The notes beneath the pieces were generated by a model. That model was not told the DNA's origin. It did not search any database and was given only the letters and a program-made list of their open reading frames with translations. Below, piece by piece: positions 33,840-41,459 of a stretch of 64,000 bases of DNA. Made by a program: the position numbers and the translations under genes. Source of the DNA: Phascolarctobacterium_A sp034086985 (GTDB taxonomy: Bacteria > Bacillota > Negativicutes > Acidaminococcales > Acidaminococcaceae); assembly GCA_034086985.1 (NCBI GenBank), contig JAXDZG010000021.1:62001-126000 (forward strand), in the 5' to 3' direction. Positions within the stretch are counted from its first letter, which is position 1; the number at the start of each line of letters is the position of its first letter.

Positions 33840-35198
33840 ATGAAACAGATTGCGGAGTATCTAGACAACAAAATATACTATATGCTGCTGTTTACAGTGG
33901 CGGTGATACCACTGCATCAGGAATTCACTGCGTTTTGTGTGGGTGTGACCTTTGTGGCAGCGGCGATTGTGGCGTATGTGAAGGGACGGCAGCAGCCCTG
34001 TGTCTTAAAAAATTGGCAGCAGGTACTGCTGTACCTGCTGCTTATTATCGGAGTAGTATCGCTGCATTTTTCCAAGAATAAGTTCATCTCCTCTTGGAAT
34101 TATGTGTACGTGGCGGGGCAATATAGTGCGCTGTTTTTTGTGCTGCTGCGGTATGGCTGGCAGCGTCCCCAAGTCTTTGGGGACGCGTCTAAGGGGCGTA
34201 CAAGCGCAGAGGCAGCGGCCAAGACACATGCTAGCGGTTTGGCCGCTAGTGCCGAAGCCACTGGCGCAAGCGGCTTCCGCCAGCGCTTCCTAGCGCTGCC
34301 GCGCCCCTTGCAGCTTGTGGGCGCGTTCCTGGCCGTGTCGGTGCTGGTGAGCCTCATCGGCATCGCCCAAAAGGCTTTGGGCGTGGCCGGTGAGGGCATT
34401 TGGTCCGACCCGGACCAGTTCCCCGACCTGAAGGTGCGCGTCTATTCCACGCTGGTAAACCCTAACATTTTAGCTGGTTATTTGGTGCTGGTCATTTCCT
34501 ATTGTACGGCGTTTTTCAACATGAGTAAGGGCTGCAGGCGCTGGCGTGCCGTCTTCGCGGCCGCGGGCGCCCTAGCAGCACTGTGCCTGCTCTACACCTA
34601 TAGCCGTGGCAACTGGCTGGCCTGCGCCGCCATGCTGCTGGCCTTTTGCGTGCTGTTCTGTCGTAAAGCCTTTGTGCCGGTGCTGGTGGGCGGTGCTGTG
34701 GCCCTGGCCGTGGGCGGCCGGGCCGTCATGCAGCGCCTCAGCTCCATTACCAGCGGCGAGGACACCTCCGCCGCGCTCCGCGTGGCTTATTTTGAGAGCA
34801 CTACCTCAGTCATCGAGGACTTTCCTCTGGGCGTAGGCTGGTACGGTTATCGCTTCGTCTATCCTGACTATAACTTCTATCTAGAGGACACCAGCGTCAT
34901 TATGTACCACTGCCACAATATTTTCTTAAACGTGTGCGCAGAATTAGGCTACCACGGCCTTTTGGTGTTCCTTCTGGTGTGGTGGGGAATTTTCTTGCCC
35001 ACAGCTTGGCGTCTAGCCTATCACGGACGCCGCCTCTGGCTTAAGGCCATGGGCCGTGGCTATGTGCTAGCCACGGTGGGCATTGCCATCGGCGGCCTTA
35101 CAGATCATGTCTATTTCAATACCCAAATGGGCCTGTGCTTTTGGCTCATGGGCGGACTTACCATGCTCTGTGCCAAGCTGAATAATTACGAGATATAA
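33840..35198 (+). CDS. O-antigen ligase family membrane protein
   Basis: A 452-residue inner-membrane protein with about eleven helices. The Wzy_C/WaaL domain is seen as YSRGNWLACAAMLLAF followed by a large periplasmic loop with GVGWYGYRFVYPDYN and the HNIFLNVCAELGYHG motif. These enzymes transfer or polymerise O-antigen or other surface glycans. ATG 33840 follows the folC stop with one base between, so translation is coupled. Residues about 112-152 form an Ala/Ser/Thr-rich, very GC-rich insertion between two helices that breaks the usual spacing. A strong hairpin follows. Confidence 0.85.
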   Translation: MKQIAEYLDNKIYYMLLFTVAVIPLHQEFTAFCVGVTFVAAAIVAYVKGRQQPCVLKNWQQVLLYLLLIIGVVSLHFSKNKFISSWNYVYVAGQYSALFFVLLRYGWQRPQVFGDASKGRTSAEAAAKTHASGLAASAEATGASGFRQRFLALPRPLQLVGAFLAVSVLVSLIGIAQKALGVAGEGIWSDPDQFPDLKVRVYSTLVNPNILAGYLVLVISYCTAFFNMSKGCRRWRAVFAAAGALAALCLLYTYSRGNWLACAAMLLAFCVLFCRKAFVPVLVGGAVALAVGGRAVMQRLSSITSGEDTSAALRVAYFESTTSVIEDFPLGVGWYGYRFVYPDYNFYLEDTSVIMYHCHNIFLNVCAELGYHGLLVFLLVWWGIFLPTAWRLAYHGRRLWLKAMGRGYVLATVGIAIGGLTDHVYFNTQMGLCFWLMGGLTMLCAKLNNYEI

Positions 35199-35210
35199 AA
35201 CAAACACTTG

Positions 35211-35241
35211 CTCCATACCGCGTTTCGCGGTAGGAGTTTTT
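35211..35241 (+). terminator. Terminator after the O-antigen ligase gene
   Basis: CTCC-A-TACCGCG (35211-35222) pairs with CGCGGTAGGAG (35226-35236) with one bulged base and a TTT loop, then T5. Confidence 0.85.
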
Positions 35242-35271
35242 GCAGTATAAAAAGCTAGTTTAAAGAAACAT

Positions 35272-35316
35272 AAAGCGTCAATTTTCTCCAAAACAACAGG
35301 AGAAAATTGACGCTTT
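35272..35316 (-). terminator. Strong terminator after metY, probably bidirectional
   Basis: An uninterrupted 18-bp stem (35272-35289 with 35299-35316; ends AAAGCGTCAA and TTGACGCTTT) with a 9-base loop. It separates the converging plus- and minus-strand transcripts. Confidence 0.88.
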
Positions 35317-35362
35317 TGTAATTTCTTAAGGAGTTTTAACCTCAATAAACGTATTTTCTTGA

Positions 35363-36649
35363 TTATTCAATACCTGCCAGAGCTTGTGCCAAGTCAGCAA
35401 TTAGGTCCTCCTTGTCCTCCAAGCCACAGGAAATTCTTACTAGGCCTGCCGGAATACCACAGGCTGCCAGCTGTTCATCGGTCATTTGGCGATGGGTGCT
35501 GGTGGCGGGGTTCAGGCAGCAGGTGCGTGCATCGGCCACATGGGTTTCAATGGCAGCGATTTTTAGGCGCTTCATGAAGGCCTCTGCTGCCTTGCGTCCG
35601 CCCTTCAAATTGAAGGATACTACACCACAGCCACCATTGCCCAGATATTTTTCTGCCAGAGCATGGTATTTGTTAGAGGCGAGTCCAGGGTAACTTACAT
35701 AATCCACTTGGGGCTGCTTTTCCAAGAATTCCGCTACAGCCTGACCATTTTCCACGTGGCGTGGCATACGCACATGCAGGGATTCCAAGCCTAAATTCAG
35801 GATAAAGGCACTCTGGGGTGATTGCACGCAGCCAAAATCACGCATGAGCTGGGCGGTAGCCTTGGTAATGAAGGCGCCGGCTTGTCCAAATTTTTCCGCA
35901 TAGGTAATGCCGTGGTAGGACTCATCCGGCTGGCACAGCCCTGGGAATTTATCCGCATGGGCCAGCCAGTCAAATTTGCCACTATCCACGATGGCGCCGC
36001 CTACGCAGGCACCATGACCATCCATATACTTAGTTGTGGAATGGGTTACAATATCTGCGCCCCATTCGATGGGACGGCAGTTGATGGGGGTGGGGAAGGT
36101 ATTATCCACGATTAAGGGTACGTCGTGGCGATGAGCTGCCTTGGCGAATTTTTCGATATCCAGCACGGTCAGGGCCGGATTAGCAATGGTTTCTCCAAAA
36201 ACAGCACGGGTATTATCTTGAAAAGCAGCGTCCAGCTCCTCATCCGATGCATCGGGGGAGACGAAGGTTGCTGTTACGCCCATTTTGGCCATGGTTACAG
36301 AAATGAGGTTAAATGTGCCACCATAGATGGAGGAGGAAGCCACGATATGACTGCCTGCTTCGCAGATGTTGAAGAGGGCGAAAAAGTTAGCTGCTTGGCC
36401 GGAGGAGGTCAGCATGGCGGCAGCACCGCCTTCCAGCTCCGCAATTTTGGCAGCTACATAATCGCAGGTGGGGTTGGCCAGACGGGAGTAAAAATAGCCC
36501 GTAGCCTCTAAATCAAAAAGCTTGCCCATATCCTCGCTGGTATCATATTTAAAAGTCGTGGATTGAATGATGGGGATTTGACGAGGCTCGCCGTTGTCGG
36601 GATGATAACCGCCCTGTACGCATTTAGTATTGATATTCACATTTGCCAT
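35363..36649 (-). CDS. metY: O-acetylhomoserine sulfhydrylase
   Basis: A PLP enzyme making homocysteine from O-acetylhomoserine and sulfide; 428 residues, the length of the OAH sulfhydrylase branch. Visible are YSRLANPTCDYVAAKIAELEGG, the cofactor phosphate-binding SSGQAANFF, VDNTFPTP and the PLP lysine in HSTTKYMDGHG (near residue 206). The downstream SCGLEDKEDLIADLAQAL is also typical. It follows metA by 15 bases with a GGAG ribosome site and is under the same methionine T-box. Confidence 0.95.
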   Translation of the reverse strand: MANVNINTKCVQGGYHPDNGEPRQIPIIQSTTFKYDTSEDMGKLFDLEATGYFYSRLANPTCDYVAAKIAELEGGAAAMLTSSGQAANFFALFNICEAGSHIVASSSIYGGTFNLISVTMAKMGVTATFVSPDASDEELDAAFQDNTRAVFGETIANPALTVLDIEKFAKAAHRHDVPLIVDNTFPTPINCRPIEWGADIVTHSTTKYMDGHGACVGGAIVDSGKFDWLAHADKFPGLCQPDESYHGITYAEKFGQAGAFITKATAQLMRDFGCVQSPQSAFILNLGLESLHVRMPRHVENGQAVAEFLEKQPQVDYVSYPGLASNKYHALAEKYLGNGGCGVVSFNLKGGRKAAEAFMKRLKIAAIETHVADARTCCLNPATSTHRQMTDEQLAACGIPAGLVRISCGLEDKEDLIADLAQALAGIE

Positions 36650-36664
36650 TTTCTTAAGCTCCTT

Positions 36665-37675
36665 TTATTGTTCTTTTTTTACTTCTGCGCCGACTCTTTG
36701 CAGCTGCAGGAGTATTTTATTATATTGATCCAGTGCCTTATTCAGCTTATCGTGCTCCGCTGGTGCCAATTGGCTCAGGTCATAAGGGGTGTCCTGGTAC
36801 ACGATGTTCAGCCAGTTCATGTAGAAAAGGTGGGCATAGCTGCGCCATTTGAAAACAGGCTCCTGGGTGGTATCGTTTTCCGGGAAGTAGAATTGGGGCA
36901 TTTCGATGGGTAAATTTTTTTGCTTATCACGATAGTATTCGTTAGCTAGGGTATAGCGGTCATACTCAAAATGGCCTAACACGAAAATGCGGCGCAGGTC
37001 CTTGGTAGCGCAAATATTGATGCCATTTTCCACGGAGCGGGACAGCACCTGCAGTGCCTTGCAGGCATCGATGGCATCGTCATCCACAGCAGTGTGGCGG
37101 GATTGGGGAATGAAATAACGGTCGTCAAAGCCACGCAGCAGGGGATGGTTCTTCACCGTGAGGCCATAGGGGAAAATACCGAACATCTTGGCGGGCAGCA
37201 CAGTTTTATTGACGCCGTAGTAATGGTACAGCGCTGCCTGAGCACCCCAGCACAGTGTCATGGTGGAATAGCAGTGGTATTCGGACCAATCTAGATAGGC
37301 TTCGATTTCCGTCCAATAGTCCACCTTCTCAAAGGGGATGGTTTCCACCGGAGCACCGGTCATTAAAAAGGCATCGTAATAATTATCCTTAATGTCATTA
37401 AACTCCAAATAAGCTCTGTCCAAATAGGAGTTGTCGGTGTGGGTGGTTTCGCGGGTTACCACGCGACAGAAATCCACCTCGATCTGCAGGGGAGAATTAC
37501 CCAAAAGACGCAGCAGCTGCATTTCCGTGGGCTTTTTCAGGGGCATCAGGTTAAGTATACAGACCTTTAAGGGGCGCACACGCTGGGTGTTGGCCCTTTG
37601 CTCGGTCATGGTAAAGATGCCCTCCTCCTGTAATTGAACAATCGCTGATAAATGGTCGTTGACTTTAATAGGCAT
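36665..37675 (-). CDS. metA: Homoserine O-acyltransferase (MetA family)
   Basis: Activates homoserine by acylation, the first committed step to methionine; cytoplasmic, 336 residues, slightly longer than most MetA. The class I glutamine-amidotransferase-like fold is seen in LKVCILNLMPLKKPTEMQ, DAFLMTGAPVE, the nucleophile cysteine in TLCWGAQAALYHYYG (near 140) and FGIFPYGL. Although the family is often named succinyltransferase, the neighbouring O-acetylhomoserine sulfhydrylase suggests acetyl-CoA is used; that is inference. Start MPIKV is the conserved one and AGGAGG lies upstream on the minus strand. Confidence 0.93.
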   Translation of the reverse strand: MPIKVNDHLSAIVQLQEEGIFTMTEQRANTQRVRPLKVCILNLMPLKKPTEMQLLRLLGNSPLQIEVDFCRVVTRETTHTDNSYLDRAYLEFNDIKDNYYDAFLMTGAPVETIPFEKVDYWTEIEAYLDWSEYHCYSTMTLCWGAQAALYHYYGVNKTVLPAKMFGIFPYGLTVKNHPLLRGFDDRYFIPQSRHTAVDDDAIDACKALQVLSRSVENGINICATKDLRRIFVLGHFEYDRYTLANEYYRDKQKNLPIEMPQFYFPENDTTQEPVFKWRSYAHLFYMNWLNIVYQDTPYDLSQLAPAEHDKLNKALDQYNKILLQLQRVGAEVKKEQ

Positions 37676-37760
37676 TTGTACTTCCTCCTAAAACTAAATT
37701 CCCTAATAATTTCCTATTTCCTAAAATGAGACGCCTTTGCAGTAACCTAGCTTAAGCAAT

Positions 37761-38066
37761 AAAAAAAGCCTTCGTTCCTGCAAAAATACAGGGACGAAAG
37801 CGTAATTTCGTGATACCACCCTTATTCATCCATATGTCACCATATGAACCTCATCAAGTACGCAGGGATTTATGACTTTACCCTTTAATACTCTAGCACT
37901 GTAACGGGTGCGCCCGGACGACCTAAATGCTCCTATCTACGGCAATTCAGTCCATCAGCTCCGAGACCATCTTCAACACCGCCCCTTGCTCCTCCTTGCA
38001 CCCGAATGGAGGCTCTCTGTGCCAAGCTCTGGCGTTTACTCTTCTCTTCATCGCTCAGTATTAAGC
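37761..38066 (-). promoter_or_regulatory. Methionine T-box leader of metA-metY
   Basis: Read on the minus strand it has an AGAGAG/GNUG-type stem I, a specifier region containing GAAGATGG (ATG, Met), the T-box-like GGTGGTATCACG near 37810-37822, and a terminator GCTTTCGTCCCTG/CAGGAACGAAGGC plus T run at 37761-37803. Uncharged tRNA-Met should allow read-through. The T-box reads TGGTATC rather than the commoner TGGNACC. This explains most of the 600-base gap between metA and the next gene. Confidence 0.88.
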
Positions 38067-38076
38067 TATGTGCTAG

Positions 38077-38105
38077 ATGATACCGCAAGATTTTCTTACC
38101 GTCAA
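38077..38105 (-). promoter_or_regulatory. Promoter of the metA-metY T-box transcript
   Basis: On the minus strand, TTGACG (38105-38100) and TATCAT (38082-38077) with a 17-base spacer. Confidence 0.75.
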
Positions 38106-38213
38106 CTAATTTTTGTGATTTTATTACACAAATTGTGCTTTACTATAAATTTTGTAAAGCAGTTTACAATATAAAGGATTTTGCTACAAAATACTGCTCC
38201 GGCTTTTTTCTTG

Positions 38214-38242
38214 TTTACAATCCCAATTAAACAGAGTACAAT
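38214..38242 (+). promoter_or_regulatory. Promoter of the DRTGG / H-cluster operon
   Basis: TTTACA (38214-38219), 17-base spacer, TACAAT (38237-38242), about 40 bases before the first start codon. Confidence 0.7.
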
Positions 38243-38283
38243 AATAGCGTAAAAGTATATATCAGATTTCAGGAGCGATGTGT

Positions 38284-38640
38284 ATGAAGCTAAGTGAAGT
38301 ACAAAAGCTGCTGGAGGCCAGGGTATTGGGGGGAGAAGAGTTCTTGGACCGCCAAATTGAAACCTGCTGCGGCAGCGATATGATGAGTGACGTTTTGGCC
38401 TTTACCAAGCGCAATACCCTTTTGTGTACAGGATTGACGAATATGCAGGTAGTACGTACTGCCGACATGACCGAGCTCAGCGGTGTGGTCTTTGTGCGTG
38501 GCAAGGTGCCCTGTGAGGAAATTGTGGAGGCGGCAACGGAGAATATGCTGCCAATTTTGGTAACTGAGCATACTCTGTTTGATGCCTGTGGCATTTTATA
38601 TGGTGCCGGGATTCGTGGCTGTAGTAAAAGAGGTAAGTAA
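38284..38640 (+). CDS. DRTGG-domain protein, first copy
   Basis: 118 residues making one DRTGG domain (a fold shared with CBS-linked and phosphotransacetylase-linked regulatory modules). The layout is an N-terminal MKLSEVQKLLEARVLGG, DMMSDVLAF, LLCTGLTNMQVVRTADMTELSGVVFVRG, and an ending ILVTEHTLFDACGILYGAGI. ATG 38284 was chosen because AGGAG is 8 bases upstream; ATG 38278 is too close. It starts a four-gene operon with an ATPase, an H-cluster protein and a second DRTGG protein. Such domains are thought to bind a nucleotide or other small ligand; none is known here. Confidence 0.82.
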   Translation: MKLSEVQKLLEARVLGGEEFLDRQIETCCGSDMMSDVLAFTKRNTLLCTGLTNMQVVRTADMTELSGVVFVRGKVPCEEIVEAATENMLPILVTEHTLFDACGILYGAGIRGCSKRGK

Positions 38641-38642
38641 AA

Positions 38643-39086
38643 ATGAGTGAAAATAAATCTGTAAAATTAGCCTTTGATTGCGCCGGTGGCGATTTTGAGC
38701 GAGCCGGCGAGGCTTCCTCCAAAATCAAGAAGATGCTGCAACGCTTGGGCATTCCTGCTGATTGCGTGCGCCGTATCGCTATTGGTACCTACGAGGCAGA
38801 GATGAATGTGATTATTCATGCCGGCGGCGGTAATGTGGCCGCAGAGGTTTTCCCTGACCACACTGTGATTACAGTTACGGACCAGGGTCCCGGCATTCCC
38901 GATATCAAGAAAGCGCTGCAGGAGGGCTGGTCCACAGCTCCAGATTACGTGCGCCAGATGGGCTTTGGCGCCGGTATGGGCCTGCCCAATATGCAAAAAT
39001 GCTCCGATGAGTTTGATATCCAGTCCAAGGTGGGCGAGGGTACTACCATTGTGATGCAATTTAAGCACCAAAGTGAAGATTTATGA
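38643..39086 (+). CDS. Anti-sigma-factor-like histidine-kinase-type ATPase
   Basis: A 147-residue single HATPase_c domain (RsbW/SpoIIAB type). The N box is GTYEAEMNVIIHAGGG, the G1 box VTDQGPGIPDIKKAL and the G2 box GFGAGMGLPNMQKCSDEFDI. No sensor or dimerisation domain is attached, so it is either a serine kinase/anti-sigma protein or a partner protein of the operon. It starts 2 bases after the first DRTGG gene. Similar genes accompany sensory [FeFe]-hydrogenase-like proteins in anaerobes (from memory). Confidence 0.88.
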   Translation: MSENKSVKLAFDCAGGDFERAGEASSKIKKMLQRLGIPADCVRRIAIGTYEAEMNVIIHAGGGNVAAEVFPDHTVITVTDQGPGIPDIKKALQEGWSTAPDYVRQMGFGAGMGLPNMQKCSDEFDIQSKVGEGTTIVMQFKHQSEDL

Positions 39087-39121
39087 TGAAGATGTACACG
39101 CGCAAAGTGAGGTGATACGCA

Positions 39122-40495
39122 TTGGCTCCTACAAAGTACTACCATTCAGTACAATTAAACAGCGAAAAATGTCAGGGCTGCGTATCCTGCGTCAAGCTCT
39201 GTCCTACGGAAGCTATTCGCGTGCGCAACGGTAAGGCCGAGATATTGGCGGACCGCTGCATCGATTGTGGCGCCTGTGCCAATGGCTGTCCCTACCATGC
39301 CTTTTCTGTAAAAACAGATACCCTAGAGGGGCTCAGCAAATACGTTTATAATATCGTTTTGCCTGCGCCCAGCCTGTATTCCCAGTTTCCGGCCAATGTT
39401 CCCTTGGAGGATATCTGGCAGGGACTGCATAATTTAGGCTTTGACGAGATTTTTGATGTATCCCTGGCCTCAGAATACATTGCCAAGGAAATTGAAAGCT
39501 ATTTAAAAAATTACACCGGTGGGCGCAAGCCACTGATTTCCAGCACCTGTCCTGCTGTGATGCGCCTTATTCAGGTCAAGTTCCCTGAGCTGATTAAGCA
39601 GGTAGTGCCGGTGCTGGCCCCAGCTGAGGCGGCAGCAATTTATGTAAAAAAGGAGGCTGCAGCCCGCAAGCAGTTGCCCACTGAGCTCATCGGGGTGTGG
39701 TTTATTTCTCCCTGTCCATCGAAGGAGACGAATATTCGTCAATCCGTGGACGTACAGCACACGGAGCTTTCCGGTAGCTTTAGCTTAAGCGAGATTTATG
39801 GACTTCTGCTGAAAAATATGGGTGGAAGCCATGAGCTGAATGTGCGCACCGGTTCCTCCTATGGCATGGAATGGGGGACCTATGGTGGCGAGCTCTCTTC
39901 AGCGGGCATAACCAATGGACTTGCTATTCACGGCATTGACAATGTCTATGAAATTTTAGAGCAGATTTCTATGAATAAAATGCCCCAGCTGGATTATGTG
40001 GAATGCAATGCCTGTCAGGGAGGCTGTTTAGGCGGACTCTTGGCAGCGGAAAATAAATTCGTGGCCGAGAGCAATTTGCGGCAGCGGATTAGGCAATTGC
40101 GTGAGCTAGAACCTAGTAATAGGCTGGAAGCTATGCAGAAAACCATGGTGCTGCAGGATTTTCCTGCTTCTGCTGCCTATCGAAAAAGACTAGTTCCTAG
40201 GCCCATGATGCAGCTTGATGATGACATTATGGAGGCCATGAAAAAATTTGAGCGTATGGAGGAGGTACTCTGCTCCCTGCCCGGACTGGACTGCGGTGCC
40301 TGCGGTGCGCCCAGCTGCCAGGGCTTAGCGGAGGACATCGTCCAAGGTAAGGCCCACGAAATTGATTGTATCTTTAAGCTGCGTGCCAGCGTACATAAGC
40401 TTTCCCAGGGCATGCTGGAGCTGGCCAAGCAGATACCCATATACCATGAACCTAAAATGCTGAATAATATGGAGGATGATAGAGATGAAGGTTAA
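39122..40495 (+). CDS. Sensory-type [FeFe]-hydrogenase H-cluster protein
   Basis: 457 residues. Two [4Fe-4S] ferredoxin motifs lie at the N-terminus (CQGCVSCVKLCP, CIDCGACANGCP). The H-cluster domain keeps the cubane ligands C143 (STCP), C198 (SPCPSKE), C298 and C302 (ACQGGC). The residue before C143, a cysteine used for proton transfer in catalytic enzymes (TSCCP), is threonine. A PF04060-type cluster with C391, C394 and C399 follows (DCGACGAPSC). No PAS domain is attached. The substitution and partners point to hydrogen or redox sensing rather than bulk turnover. TTG 39122 is the only possible start: a TGA lies three codons upstream and AGGTGA is well spaced. Confidence 0.85.
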   Translation: MAPTKYYHSVQLNSEKCQGCVSCVKLCPTEAIRVRNGKAEILADRCIDCGACANGCPYHAFSVKTDTLEGLSKYVYNIVLPAPSLYSQFPANVPLEDIWQGLHNLGFDEIFDVSLASEYIAKEIESYLKNYTGGRKPLISSTCPAVMRLIQVKFPELIKQVVPVLAPAEAAAIYVKKEAAARKQLPTELIGVWFISPCPSKETNIRQSVDVQHTELSGSFSLSEIYGLLLKNMGGSHELNVRTGSSYGMEWGTYGGELSSAGITNGLAIHGIDNVYEILEQISMNKMPQLDYVECNACQGGCLGGLLAAENKFVAESNLRQRIRQLRELEPSNRLEAMQKTMVLQDFPASAAYRKRLVPRPMMQLDDDIMEAMKKFERMEEVLCSLPGLDCGACGAPSCQGLAEDIVQGKAHEIDCIFKLRASVHKLSQGMLELAKQIPIYHEPKMLNNMEDDRDEG

Positions 40496-40835
40496 AGAAA
40501 TGCTGGAGCAATTGAATTTAAAGCTTTTGACCAAGGATGTGTCCGAGGATGCGCTGTATGCAGAGGTTGAGGGTGGCTATGCCAGCGACCTTTTGAGTAA
40601 CGCCATGGGCCAGGCGCAGCCGGGCATGGTGTGGATTACTATGCAGGGGCATCAGAATGTAGCTGCTGTTGCCTCCCTGATTGGCCTTTCCTGTGTTGTC
40701 GTAGCCGGAGATGGCCCAGTTGCTGAGGAAACACTGCACAAGGCCAATATGAATGATATTGTCATTGCTGCTACGGAAGAGCCTGCCTTTGAATTAATTG
40801 GCAAGCTTTATGAGCTGGGCGTGGGCAAAAAATAA
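40485..40835 (+). CDS. DRTGG-domain protein, second copy
   Basis: A 116-residue DRTGG domain: MKVKEMLEQLNLKLLTKDV, YASDLLSNAMGQAQPGMVWITMQGHQNVAAVASLIGLSCVVVAGDG, then an ending that differs from copy one. ATG 40485 sits 9 bases after GGAGG and overlaps the H-cluster gene by 11 bases, so translation is coupled. A second DRTGG protein in the same operon suggests a heteromeric complex or two ligand states. Confidence 0.8.
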   Translation: MKVKEMLEQLNLKLLTKDVSEDALYAEVEGGYASDLLSNAMGQAQPGMVWITMQGHQNVAAVASLIGLSCVVVAGDGPVAEETLHKANMNDIVIAATEEPAFELIGKLYELGVGKK

Positions 40836-41459
40836 GGCTGGACGCCCTTTTTAGCAAGATGACTGCCTAGTCATTTTAAAAATACTAACCGATTTACGAA
40901 AATATTTCAAAAAAGGCCCAGTTGCATACTTTGTGAAAATCAGGGCAGCATTTTTCCGCAGAGAAGAATACTTTGTATTTAATGAAAATACTACAACTTA
41001 AATTCAGCTGAAGTGTCCTGCTGAAAAAGTACAAAAAAGCAAGATATACACGAGCTTCACAGGTTGTTTTCCAAAATTTGTAAAGAAAAAGCTTGCTATG
41101 TTACAATTTTATTGGTATTATAGTAGTCGCTGAGTCTTGAAAATGTCCACGCTGCTTTGGCTGTGGCATGTAAAGTTGATGAAAATTTTTCAGGAAAGCA
41201 AGTGAAATTTCTCATAAAATGTGTTATAATTGTAGCAGAATAGAAAAAGAAAAATCTAAAAAAATTAAAGACTCTAGCAGGAGTTTTTCTTGCTATGTCG
41301 AAAACATAACATAGTTAGGTATGAAGTCTTTGTGAAATACTTGACTGAGGCAATACCTTATCTGGTGGTTCCTGTTTGGGAACAGCAGGTGAGTTATAAG
41401 CAAAAAGGGATTAACCCTTTTATAAACACAATGTCCTAATTATAAGGAGGAAGGTAAAC
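40836..41459 (+). promoter_or_regulatory. Long promoter and structured leader of the propionate operon
   Basis: 624 bases without a gene. Two promoters are likely: TTGCTA (41093) -17- TATTAT (41116-41121), and an extended -10 TGTTATAAT at 41222-41230. The leader from about 41237 can form a long-range stem AAAGACT (41267-41273) with AGTCTTT (41325-41331). An alternative ACTC/GAGT hairpin plus T5 at 41271-41287 uses the same bases. Further hairpins are CTATG/CATAG (41293-41313), GTTCC/GGAAC near 41368, and AAAAGGG/CCCTTTT (41403-41421) 20 bases before the ribosome site. The first 250 bases hold nothing recognised. Confidence 0.6.

Noticed and set aside
38643..39086. Reading the ATPase as part of a two-component sensor kinase
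   Set aside because: There is no sensor, HAMP or phosphoacceptor histidine domain. The single HATPase domain fits an anti-sigma or RsbW-type protein better.
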